Origin: Sesamum alatum
Taxonomy: Eukaryota > Streptophyta > Magnoliopsida > Lamiales > Pedaliaceae
Assembly: GCA_034509735.1 (NCBI GenBank)
Contig: JACGWO010000001.1
Span: 31,933,966 to 31,997,965, forward strand
Length of the DNA: 64,000 nt
Direction of reading: 5' to 3'
The position numbers and the translations under genes were made by a program. The notes under the pieces are model-generated. The model searched no databases. It worked only from the letters and a program-made list of their open reading frames with translations, and was not told the origin of the DNA. Positions 1 through 11,586 of this stretch are shown here, piece by piece (the stretch's first letter is position 1; the number at the start of each line of letters is the position of its first letter).

Positions 1-124
1 TTAGACAAGTATGTGGTTGATTTTGAAAAAAAAGAAAACATGCAGTTGTGGCATGTTTCAATTAACACGTTACCCATGCTGCCATGCTTATGTAGCAATT
101 AGGGCCAAACTAGAGGATTATGTG

Positions 125-960
125 AAAGAATCGGGTACGGCCCGAGAACGCAACAGAAGCGAAAAAATATAAATTTAAGGCATAATTTAAACCGGATGCA
201 AAGGGGTGTTCCCTTTGAATTTCCCTGGCGTTCAGTGTTTGTCAAAGCACAAATAATAAAAGAAAAAATATTGGACATGTGGATTAAAGGACAAGACAAA
301 GGTACATGTAAACGTAAAAGAAAACTAACCTTTTTTCGTTTATGTAGAACGGGTTCGTGCGTTGTTCCTTTCTTTTCCTTCTTCGTTCGTCCACTTGAGA
401 GATCAACATAGAAGTCTTCTAATATGTTCCACACCACACTTGGGATTTATTTCTATTCTATTTCTAGATAGAAAGTAGAAAACGAAAGAAGAAACAATTC
501 CAAAGAAAGCACTATAAATTAGTGTACCTTGGAATGTTTTTGTTCAAATCTTCTCTAAGAAGTATGAACACTAAAGAGAGAATTTCATAGAGTTATTGAC
601 TAAAAACCTCCAGCAAAAATGAAGCAAGCAAGAAAGTAAATGCCTAGCAAAGTTGTTTATGTAGAATGTAGAGTTCAAAAAACCTCCTACACAATTAACC
701 TCCAAGGCAACTTCCAAATATACACACTTCTAGCACATCCACTACACATGATAGCAAGAGAAAACCACAAAAGAGCTCATGGTCGTCCATATCATGTACA
801 CATGTGGAGGAGTTGAAACTCCTCCTTAACTAGCTTCAACTTGCATGTAATTTGGACTTGGATTTTTATGTTTTGGACTTGTATTTAATCTAATTAAATA
901 AATTCCAAACAAGAATCCATTGGGCGTTAATTAATCTAATTAATTTCAATCCAATTTTAT
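125..960 (-). repeat. Truncated Copia LTR, A/B family
   Basis: The stretch starts with the same end sequence as the LTRs at 2283 and 11587 (AAAGAATCGGGTACGGCC) and follows them in order: the block reading AAAGGGGTGTTCCCTTTG, the 'caacatagaa' block, and the AT-rich TTAATCTAATTAAT stretch. Similarity fades near 960, so only the 3' portion of a minus-strand LTR remains. It is clearly more diverged than the LTRs of elements A and B. No target duplication can be assigned. Confidence 0.75.
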
Positions 961-2277
961 TTTTGGGAAGGCAAATGCCCCTGGATCTAAAGAAATCCCA
1001 TAGGAATCTCAAGCCCTCCCTTTAAGCCAAGAGCAACCAATTGGTGTATAAGTATTTCTTGTTCAGAATTTTGAAGCTTGTAATATACTAACATGTACCA
1101 ATGTGTACTACAACAATAAGTTGAATATCAAGTCCCCAGTAATGTAGCCTTATTGGGGAATGTTGGCAGTGAAAATAGAAAATACAACAAGAACAATTTT
1201 AGAAGTTTTGGAGAAAATGAAGGAAATATCAAAGAGAAGAAACCAACAAGAGTAGTGCATAAGGCTGAAAGTGAGGACTTTTTGTACAACAAATGTCTTT
1301 GTTTAAATGGTGGATTTGGTGGATTTGTAAATCAGTCACTTTGTTATGTGAATGTGCACTGAATATGGGGTTGCAATCTGTGCAAATGAAAGGCTTTTTT
1401 ATGTTTTATGCAAATTTTGTTGTGTTCAGTTTTATTGTGTTTTGTTTACTACATATTTTCTTATATATATATATATATATATATATATGTTCAGATACTC
1501 CAAATTTCTTAAATGAAAAAAACCTATTTTCTGGTACTTCAATATTCGTGTTGTGACCAAATGTCAAAAAATTAAAATGCTTCAATTTAAAAATAACTTC
1601 AAATTAAATCGTTCAGATCAATACAATAACTAACTTCAAATTAAATACTTCAATTAATACATAACTTCGAATTAAAAAGTTAAAACACCTCAAATTAATA
1701 TAGAAAATTAACAGATTAAAAACTTCAAGCTAATATAGCAAATTAAAAATTAAAATGCTTCAAATTCATACAGTAAATGTGACAAGCAAGAACATTCAAG
1801 AGAGTTTCAGCTTCAAAATGGGAAAGGAGCGGCAAAATGGTCAAAACACAGCCTCAAAATGTAGTGCCAGCCACATCACTGGCGCGTGCATAACACCTCA
1901 GACCCTCAAGGGTTTAATTGCTACATTTATAATAACATAGGGAGGTAATTTAATTTTTTTTTATCACAGGGGGTAATATGCACAGCTCGCATATCACAGG
2001 GGGTGGCCCACATTTTTCCCAATTCTTTAGTGGTTACTGATGCAAATTAAATTACAATGTTTCAACATCAATGCAACATAAAATAACAATACAGAATAAG
2101 CACGGTGAAGAACTTATTTGTATCTTGCATGATATTGGATCAACAGAACTTGTAGTTCTGTGCTGTGGATTTAGGTCATCAAAGGTTTTAGTCTTCTTTG
2201 TTTGCTCCCTCTCTGATTGGTGATGTGAGCGTTGTACGTATTTATGGACTATCTCAAATTGTTAGAAATATCATGAT
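961..2277. other. AT-rich flanking DNA, no gene recognised
   Basis: No coding sequence can be supported. It contains a (TA)n microsatellite at about 1461-1489, a degenerate AT-rich array of 'aacttcaaattaaa'-like words at about 1564-1790, and a stretch of the dispersed 'GGGGGTAATTTGC'-type repeat at about 1905-2020. It ends at the left target-site copy of element A. Confidence 0.5.
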
Positions 2278-2282
2278 ATTTT

Positions 2283-5200
2283 TTAAAGAATCGGGTACGG
2301 CCCGGGAACGCAACGGAAGCGTAAAAAACGTGAAATTAAAGCATAATTTAAACGGGTTCAAAGGGGTGTTCCCTTTGAAGTTCCCGGGCGTTCGGTGTTT
2401 TCAAGAGCATAACAACATAAATTAAACATGCTGGGCATCTGGCTAAAGGAATAAAAACAAAAGATACAAGAATATAAATAAGAACCTACCTTTTGTTTCA
2501 CAAACGTAGCACTAGTTCTAGCTTTGTTCCCTTTACGTTTTTTTGTTCCGTTCACTTGAGAATTCAACATAGAATTCCTCTAAGTATTGTCCACACCTCA
2601 CAAGGGATTCAAACTATAGTTTATTGCTAAATAAAATATAGTTAGAGAAGAAGAAAACAATTCTAAAGCAACACTATAAATTAGTGATCTTTAGAATGTT
2701 TTAAGTTTTTTCTTTCCAAAAGAAATGAACTCTTAGAGAGAATTTTCAGAGGTGTTTTTGGCTAAAAAATCTCCAGCAAAAATTGAAGCATGTTATGTAT
2801 CTTTGTGTAGTGTATTTTTATGTGTAAGTAGGAATTTATGAATTCAAAATTCAACCTCCATCAATAAACCTCCAAGGTTAACTTCCACATATACACTATT
2901 ATAGCAGAAGTGTCACCCATGATGGCACATGGAGAACCACCTACACATGCACCTCACATGGCCTATACACATTAAGAGAAAGCTCCAAATTCTCCTACAA
3001 CATGCTTCAACTTGTATAAGATGTGGACTTGAATTTCATGCTTTTGGACTTTATTAATCTAATTAAATTGAAGTCCAAACAAGAATCATTGGGAATTAAT
3101 TAATCTAATTAATCTCAATCCAATTGAATCCATAGTTTATTTAATCCAATTAAATAAACATAAGTCCAAATTAAGAATAATCGATCCAATCAATTATTCT
3201 AGCCAAAACCCAATAAATTAATCCAATTAATTTAAAGGTTCTTAGTCCAAAATTAAATAATCCAATTAATTAATCTTGGACCATCCATCAAATGGATTTC
3301 CCAATAAATGATCCAATCATTTATTTTCTCTCTTGAATAAATTTAATCCAATTAAATTTGTTCGCTTCTTCTAGAATTAATTCCAAATTATTTCCACCAA
3401 ATCCAAAGTGATTTGTGTGTGACTCATTAGGTTCACCGTCAGCTAGACATGGGCTTGTGTCCAACACAATTGGTCAATTAAATCCAATTTAATTAACTGT
3501 TTTTTCAATTAACCCTTAATCTGAAAAACACCCATCACCATGGGTGGCCGTCTAGCAATGGTCCATGGCACTAGAGACTAGGTGAATGTTGGTGTGAACA
3601 TTTAGGCTCCCGAGTTCCATACGTGTACAGTCCTTCCATCATCCATCTCCCGGTCTAAGTCTAGGGCATGGAATTGGGCGTCGGTTCCCATCCTAAACTA
3701 GACAACTATGTTCAATAACTCGAGACACGTTTTCTCTATTGATCAACGTAGGAAACCATTCCCTACTCGACCAATTGCTGTGGCTACAGACTTAAAGAGC
3801 TTAAACCATCTCAGAGCGCATAGGAGACTCGACTATCATATTCTGACAGGTGACGGATCTGTTAGAATAGGGGACCATGTAAGCCAATTTTGGCAGGAAT
3901 GTGTAACCTATGTCTAGACAATTTCTGGTGTTTGATAAAAACATTTATGAATAAAGAAGTGAAAATTCATATGGCAATACTTTGTTTACGTTCACTTATA
4001 TCTGCACTTACATTTCTGTTCACTACGCAAACAAAGCCTACGGACTGAGAATCGATTTCGGGGACTGGGACTACGCTTGGAGGTAGGTCCATGAAATCAG
4101 TCTTACCGAATCAGTCCGGAAATCTCCAAGTCAAGGAATCCCGAAAATGGGTACCGGGATTCCCTTTGAGACTTGCACTAAGCATCTGCTGTCGTATTTC
4201 ATCGACGGGTGACGAAGGTCGTCTGAGCAGTTTTAGTGGGTCAGCATGCTAGGAAGCAGCTGACTGAGGTGACTCGCGGGAACCGTCTTACAGAGGACCT
4301 TGAGTATGGTCAGCAAGGTATGACGTGTATTCCCGGTTCCAATGGTACAGGCCAAGTCCTTTGACTTGAGGAACTGCTGAGTTCACCTCTGCATCAGGTC
4401 TGTATCTTAGATATGGTAAGAGATTGCCAAAATACTCTTGAGTAGTCATAAGCCATGTCTAGTGCAGCTCGGGTGTACAGAGTGACAGTATTTTCCAAGA
4501 AAGGATCTGTCTCCTGTCAAAAGGTATTGACAGTTGAGTCTCATGTGCGCTCTGTGTCTTGTCCCTAAAATCTGTGACCATAGTAACTGAACAGAAGGGA
4601 AGGTTTCCCTTGCGGCGTTTAGTAAGGACAGACCGACACTTAGGTCCAAAATGGGTACCTGCTTTTTCCGTGCTCTAGACTCTAAGTGATGAGACCGAAG
4701 ACAGAAGGACAAGTGTACTGTTAGAGCCTAAATTTTCATCCCCAATTATTTCACCTAGTCTCTAGTGCCATGGACCGTTGCTAGATGGCCACCCATGGTA
4801 ACGGTGGATTCTAGGAATCCGACCAAGTCTAGCTGAAAGGTGAACCTAAAGAGTCACACACTATCACACTTAGTATTTAATTTGGAGTTAAATATTGGAG
4901 TAAAGAAATGATTAAATTAGATTTAATCGGGTCCTATATTTTCTTGGAGAAATTAATTCCTTCTATTTGATAATGGGAATTAAATTAATAAATAGGATTT
5001 ATTAAAGGGTTGATTTAATGGGCTTAGAATAAATATTAATATTTATTTATTATATTTATTTTTATCCTTTTGGAATATTTAATAGGATTTAAATATTCCA
5101 TTAAATTAAAATCAACAGTTGAGATGGAAAGGGGAGATGGAAGGCTAGGATTTGTTTGACTAGGTCAAACACTAGTTTGACTAGGACTTTGACTAGGTCA

Positions 5201-6496
5201 AAATCCTAGACAAATTAGAGTTCTTAGAGTAGGAGTTTAAAGAGGATTAAACTCCTCCTCTATAAATACCTCTAGCTTCCAACTTTTTGAAGGATGATGA
5301 AATTCCAACACACACATAATTTCGGCCTCTCTCCCCTCTCTCTCGTCCGCCCTCTCTCTCTCTCCACTCTCCAAGAAAAATATTTTCTAGTTCTTTTGTT
5401 CTTGGAACATTAGAACTTAAATGAATCAATACCGTTAATTGATAACATGTTGTTGATTCATCCACTCCAAAATATACACTTGTTCGTTGCTAGCACGACG
5501 TGCAAGATATGTGGGTGGATCGTGTGTCACGATTTGGAGGGTCTCAAGAACGAGATCTCGGTGCAAAACGGGGAACAACGCGTGTAGCCGTTGAAGACGA
5601 AAACGACAACGGGTAGGTCTCGTTTTATTTTTCGTCTCTCTTTATTTTCAACTCTATGGCCTCCATGATTTCTTTACATGTTGTTTAATCATGAGATACA
5701 CTGAACACCCAGGAATCTCAAGGGTACACCCCTTGAGCGTGTTCTTTTATTATTAAAAGCATGCTTTAATTTTTGTATGTTATTTTATATCGCGCTTCCG
5801 CATTCGCGCAATTCCCGGGACGATCCACCGATTTCTTTCAGGATCCTATCTTGGAATCTACCATCCTCAATACATATTCCGACTACACTGGATAAGGCTT
5901 ATGATAAACATATCCCAGATACGGACATCTCTTGCCAGACCCTAGATACAGCCTTCATATGCATGTGACTGCCATGATTCCTCAAGTCCGAGGACTAATC
6001 TCGTACTATCGGAGCCGGGAATTTCAACCATACCGACCAAACCTCCAAGGCTTCCATATGACGATTCTCGTGAGTCAGTTCAGTCAGCTGGCACCCTTGT
6101 CAACTAACCCACTAATACTTCATAGACGTCCAACGTCTGTCGCCGATGAAACATGGCACCCATCCAATGAATGCAATCCTTAGTGCAAGTCTCTATAGGA
6201 CCCTCGATGCCCTGTCTCGAGGTCCTCGACTTGGAACATTTCAGACCAACCCTTAGAAGTTGGTTTCATAGCTGCCATCTAATGCACAACCCAACTACAT
6301 GGGTTATCCAATTGGTCTGTGGGCATTTGTTGTGACGTTAAAACGCCGTTTAACGTAATCAGTAAGCACAACAAACACATAGTGCCACGGATGAATACTT
6401 ACTATATTCATCAAGTCAACATTACTTCAATAAAGATTGCTAAATAGTACCCAAAACTGCCAATCCAATTGGCTTTCTAGTTACCTATTCTAACAA
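2283..6496 (-). repeat. 3' LTR of element A (interrupted)
   Basis: About 2.23 kb of LTR once the inserted 1981-bp solo LTR and its 5-bp duplication are removed. It runs from CTAACA at 6496 (TGTTAG on the minus strand) to TTAAAGAATC at 2283. The polypurine tract, complement of TCTCCCACTTGACC, abuts it from 6497. It is collinear with the 5' LTR at 11587-13747 apart from small indels, for example a 31-bp segment around 2899 that is missing from the 5' copy. Confidence 0.92.
3860..5840 (+). mobile_element. Solo LTR, Copia-like family D, copy 1
   Basis: A 1981-bp unit begins TGTTAGAATAGG and ends GATTTCTTTCA, flanked by a perfect 5-bp duplication GGATC (3855-3859 and 5841-5845). Element A's LTR resumes immediately on each side. 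A second copy in the opposite orientation and of nearly equal length (1980 bp) lies at 38963-40942. There is no internal domain, primer site or polypurine tract, so it is a solo LTR, the usual product of recombination between the two LTRs of one element. Confidence 0.93.
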
Positions 6497-6589
6497 TCTC
6501 CCACTTGACCTAAAGCATATCACCCATGTCTCTTAGAATAATCTGAGCATGAGTAATTTGTGATATCCGGCTCGGTCTCACGGGTCTAC

Positions 6590-8460
6590 CTTATTTCTGC
6601 CAAGATGATGCAGTCCAACCGCATGCCACCTCTTCATACCATTGCTCCAAGCAGATGGTACTGTGTAAGAATTTTTCTGGATCCGTGATGAGATCTCGGT
6701 ACTTTGGCTTGCGCTACAGCCATGTTGTTATCCTCCAGGGTAACTACTGGCTACGTGCTAGGCACCACACCCAACCATTGGATGTGGTTTTTCATCCAAA
6801 CCACTCTCTGGAGCAACTTCTAAAGTTGTCATACATTCAACTTTCATGGTCCGTTGTGGTGTCCTGCTTGAAACCTTTCCAAGCCACCACCTTACCATTA
6901 AGCCTGAATATATGTTCATATTGAGACTAGATATTATTCACATGATCCTAGAAGCTCGTATCGCTATAGCCTTCCAGAATCAACTCTCCATAGAACTTGC
7001 ATCAAGAACACTTCTTTTATCCTTATTCAGGTATTAAAGATTGTTCTCAACAGCAGTCTACTGCCTTCTCGGTACACACCCGATTTCTGTCGTTACGCCC
7101 AAAGCATACACAACATCAGGTCCAATGCACCAAACAACATACCCATGTTGCCTACGGCAAAGACGTAGGGGATGTCAAACATCTGAGCTTCCTCATCAGC
7201 TAACCCTGACTGAGTCTTGGACAGCCTAACCCTATATATAGGAATCCAATTCCTTTCATGGAGAATTGCGTGAACAACGTTCGTGTTTCAGTGTTTCCTA
7301 ACATCATAACTTCATTCCAAATAAATAAGACGTTACACACTTTAAACACTAGGAACACAACTAAACTCCCACTGACCCTCAAGCTCGTTACTGATCGAGC
7401 CATACCCCGTATGAACTCATCAAAAATGAATATTCCAGTTACATGGAGTTTCAAACCTAATTTGAATTATGTAGAATCACACGACTCCAAGCCATTAATT
7501 CAATCCAATGTCCAACATTGCTTCTCCGTATGTCTTTTGGATTATAATCTAATTGACCGGACTGACTCAGAAACCTGTACCTCTCAGGTATCTAGGATAT
7601 TCTGGTCATCCTTAGGAGAACTGGAATATAGTCAGTAGGAAAATTTGATTACAAATGATGTTTGCTATATCGTACTGAGGTGTCGCTCTACTTGATTCCT
7701 CAAGGAGCTACTCCTCACACTGGTTATCCTCTGAAATCTAATTTCCCTTAGACAACACATAAACCTGTGCAAACCTAGTTTGCCTCCTACTAGTCCCTTG
7801 ACGTATGCAAGACCATCCTACATACTGAAGTACTTTGTAGGATACAGGCTTACCATGCCATATCCAATATGGTGTTTGGGCCACGATCTTTAGAAAGTGC
7901 CATTTTTTACAACTTGACCACTGTCTTATTAACACGTCCAGATGGGCCAAGATACTTCAGTGAAACACCGATCGAACCATGTCTAACAAGGTTTGATTCC
8001 TCCCTTATCAGAGATGCTGTTCAATTGTGGCACTTCAGGGATAATTCCAATGAGTGAGAATTCCATTCTCATTTAGATACATCAAGAGCTCCCACTAAAT
8101 ACACACCACTCGATTCAATCGAAGGTTAATTTTGCAACCAGTTTGGTTCCCACTTCAAATCTAATTCCCTGAGCCTTCCAAAAGCCCTTAGACTTGTGAA
8201 CCCTCTACTGGTCTTGTGTATTCAGTGACCCACAGATGTCTGACTGGATCTAATCCAACAGACCACTAGCAAGCATACTTTGTCCTACAAAGAGATTCTT
8301 GGCCATCGCCCTGCTCAGGAAGGACATGCAATCTAGCTGGCTCAAATTGTCTATTTCTAGTCTCCTTGAATCTACTAACCTCCTTATCCTAACTAGAGGA
8401 ATGTGACCTAGCTTTGCATGCCAAATCTGTGAGTTTATCTTGATTATCCATTTCATCATT
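6590..8460 (-). pseudogene. Copia pol remnant of A
   Basis: Read on the minus strand from right to left. A GAG-pre-integrase segment at about 8250-8460 has the WHAKLGHI motif. Integrase scraps at about 7740-8060 include an IWHGKPVSYK motif. RT scraps at about 7200-7454 include TQFSMKG, and RNase H scraps lie at about 6600-7030. Against a normal Copia pol, most of the integrase core and the N-terminal RT with the YVDD region are missing or unreadable, and stops and frame changes are frequent. The order and the losses match those in element B. It cannot encode a working enzyme. Confidence 0.8.
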
Positions 8461-8799
8461 TGTTTTGAGCATTCATAATCTAATTATGGGATAGTATTGA
8501 AATAATTATGCAAACAACCTAGCAGACAAGAAAAACCATTCTTTGTCAAATAAAAGAAACTTTCATTGATAAAAAACATGTAATCCTTATTATTCCACAA
8601 TAGAAAAACATAATCTGATCATGCTAGGTTACATAATTGTGACCTATCAACTCTATCCTAACATGATCACTGATAGCCAAGCGTTACTAGTCCTATAGCT
8701 TCTATGGCAATAGCCCAGCCATTGCCTAGCTTTAGAATCATCTCCGTCTTAGCCTTCTACTCATTTCCATCACCTGCAAACCATTTGCAGATATGAGCT

Positions 8800-9706
8800 C
8801 TACAGCTGGTATCCAATACCCAAGAGTAGAATAGTAATCATGTTCAAGCTCAAATCAAATGTACCTTGGTTGGAGAGGAGTTTAGGACACTCCATCTTCC
8901 AATGCCCCTTTTCACGACAATATATGCAAACATCTTTTAGAATCCTTGACTGCCGAACCGCCTTCCTCTTTCCTTTTCCCATGCCCAGCATGGCAACAGG
9001 AGCGCTCTGTGCGCTTGCAGCGGCTAATTCAGTCTTACCTTTCTTCCTCCTCCAGCATCCGGCCCCTTTGCCTTTCGCTCTTGAGGTCGAAGCCTCCCCC
9101 ACCAATATCAACGGAGCAGACTATTCAATCGTTGCCTCGTATTGGACCAACATGTTCATCAACTCATGAAGGTCTTTTTCAAGCCCATTCATGTTATAGG
9201 TAACGATAAACGGGTCAAAAGAGGAAGGAAGAGACTGAAGGATCACGCCGATGTACGTTTCTTTTCCAAGATCAGCTCAAAGGTCTTTGAGCTTCTTCAC
9301 TAGGGATAGCATCATCACTCCATGCTGGTGTACAAACGACCCTTCTATCATCTTAGCTCCGAAAAATGCCTTCATCCCAGCATATCTAATATGCCGGTCC
9401 CGTATCGCATAAACATCTTTCATGCGGAGCATTATCGAGCTGACGATCATACTTTTTCTGGATCTCATTAGTCATGGATGCCAGTATGATGCTGCGGACC
9501 TTGCGGTTGTCCTCCTGCCATTCATTGAACGTCAAACGCTCTTTTGATGAGGACCCCTCCAGCAAGATCCGAGGAAGAGGCTTATCCAGAACGTAAGCCT
9601 GATTTTCGAAATCTAGGACAATCCTCAGATTTCGCAGCCAATCATTATAGTTTGTTCAGTCAAATTTATTAGTATCAAGAATTACAGCGAGTGGATTATT
9701 AGACAT
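8800..9706 (-). pseudogene. Copia gag pseudogene of A
   Basis: The start on the minus strand is the ATG at 9704-9706 (MSNNPLAVIL), the counterpart of the gag start at 43115 in element B. It carries the UBN2-like Copia gag wording, a basic Lys/Arg/Gly-rich stretch, and a CCHC zinc knuckle with all four ligands present (CIYCREKGHWKMEC, about 8890-8930). Gag of this type packages element RNA in virus-like particles. Stops and at least one frame shift, near 9430-9460, break the frame. The knuckle histidine is kept here but changed to Gln in B. Confidence 0.82.
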
Positions 9707-11573
9707 TTACATTCAAAATGTAAAACAGGAATTTAATAGATTATAATAATATTGAATTCAAGTTAAGACTTGGTCTTTAGTCATTAACCCCTCCCACTAT
9801 TTCTTCCAAAATCCCACCACTCTCAAGTGGGGTTTGCGGGAAACCATTCACATGGGAAAGGCTTTGTGGGAGGTATCCAATACCATTCTCATCCAATGAG
9901 ATTCCCAAGATATTTTGCCTCGCTTCTTCACATGATCTCGAGGACTCCAAGCGAATCATGTTACTCAGCGTTTGACCCAATCCATCAACCAAATCATATC
10001 TCAATTGTCGCCCCCACGACTCGTGAGACAGGAAAACAGGAGCATATTCCTTTGTTCATAACAATAGCACAACTTTCTTCCATTCCAAACGTGCCACGAC
10101 CGTGAGACTACGAATGGGTAAAAGTAGCTTCCTTACTACATTATTATGGATGGAAGGCTTGGAATAATCAAACCATTTGATTTTAATTCCATTTTGGGCC
10201 TAATATTTACTTGGACCATCCAAGTGAGAGTTATAATTTATTAAGACCGAGACCTCATCATCATGAGTATTTTGCATGCTCAAGTTTTAAACATTTAATG
10301 TAAATAGATGCATTCCAAACACATCATACATCAAAGAATTAAAACATTAAACACTTGCAAAAGAAGCCTAGCACGCCCCTATAGGATGATCACAAGCCCG
10401 TTCCTAAGTGATCCACTGAGCCCGCAGTGGACCTATGGTCAATCTAGGGTAAGCCTACACTATTAGAATTTTTTTACATCCCATTATCATTCTAATGGGG
10501 CCTTGTAAAATCCTCCTTTGTTCTTCTTGACCTTCCACCGTGGGCTCCATCCACCGAACCTTCATCTCCTTGGAAGCTTACATTTAATAAAATAAAGCCT
10601 CACAACCTAATCTACTCTCATTACAACTTAAAAGAACTCCCAATCATAAGTCAGGAGGAGTACATTAAAAGAGAGGAAGAAAGCCTTATTATTTCAAGGC
10701 TCAAAACGATAGAGAGAAGAAAAACAAAGAGGCACGCAGGCCACATCCAACAATAAATTAAATCATACATAGGTCAATGGGCTAGTGATCATCCTTATTG
10801 TTTATCAAATAAACAACAATTACACAATTATATCAAATATAAAAATGCCAAGCATATAAATACATCCCATGCATTTATAAATAGATATCCAATATCTAAA
10901 AAAATAAACATAATAAAATGCAGAAAATAACATATTAATAATGCAATTAAAAATATGGATATCAACTATACATCCAATGTACAAATAATTTTTTTGTTTG
11001 GAAACCATTTCCAAAATAATCTAAGGCATCAAAAATAATTTTAGAAAAATCCAATTTAACTAAAATTAAAAATATGCCAAAATAATCACACTCCGAAAAC
11101 AGCAGAAATCAGAAAACTGAAATTTTCATGAAAAACACTGCAAAGCGGCCCAATCGTCTGCTGGCCGCACGCGGGCGCGCCCACAGGCACAGCGTGCGCT
11201 GCAGCGGGCACGCGCGCCCGGCCACGGGCGCGCACGCACTGCATGAGGCGTGGGCGCCCGCGGGCAGGCGCCCCTGCATGCGCGCGCGGGCGCGCCTGCT
11301 GCCCCTGCCAGCCGACCGGCACCGTTTTTCACAAATCTTTTTTTTTTTTAAATTTCTTCTATAAAACTAACACATAAACATGCATTTACAGAAAATCCAA
11401 TTCTCAAAAATGCATGGATATCCATAATTTCAAAAGCAAAATTAACACATATTTTCTACACATATTATCATGCCTTAAAGCAATAAATCATGCTTTCCAA
11501 AAGCAATTTAAACATGTTCTTCATGCTTAACACATAATAACATGTAAATCCTACAGCCACGATACCGAACCGG
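9707..11573 (-). other. Long leader of element A
   Basis: About 1.87 kb separates the primer site from gag. No recognised domain is present. An open stretch at 9777-10004 (minus; motif MIRLESS..CEEARQNILGISLDENG) has a counterpart in B at about 42770-42990, but the frame upstream of it is not kept between the two copies. The leader also contains the GC-rich block listed separately. This spacing is long for a Copia element. Confidence 0.6.
11150..11325 (-). repeat. GC-rich CG-alternating block in A leader
   Basis: About 175 bp dense in GCGCGC and CGGGCG words lies in DNA that is otherwise strongly AT-rich. It sits about 250-420 nt downstream of the primer site. Element B has the equivalent block at the equivalent position (41440-41610), so it belongs to the element and is not local drift. 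Several overlapping frames stay open here only because of composition. Confidence 0.85.
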
Positions 11574-11585
11574 GCTTTGAAACCA
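11574..11585 (-). other. Primer binding site of A, degraded
   Basis: On the minus strand this reads TGGTTTCAAAGC, two mismatches from TGGTATCAGAGC, the sequence complementary to the 3' end of plant initiator Met-tRNA. It lies one base inside the 5' LTR, as in element B. Confidence 0.8.
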
Positions 11586-11586
11586 C

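Noticed and set aside
11086..11364. Ala/Arg/Gly-rich open frames in the GC block (also at 41377-41661)
   Set aside because: Open on both strands by composition; the frames are not kept between elements A and B.
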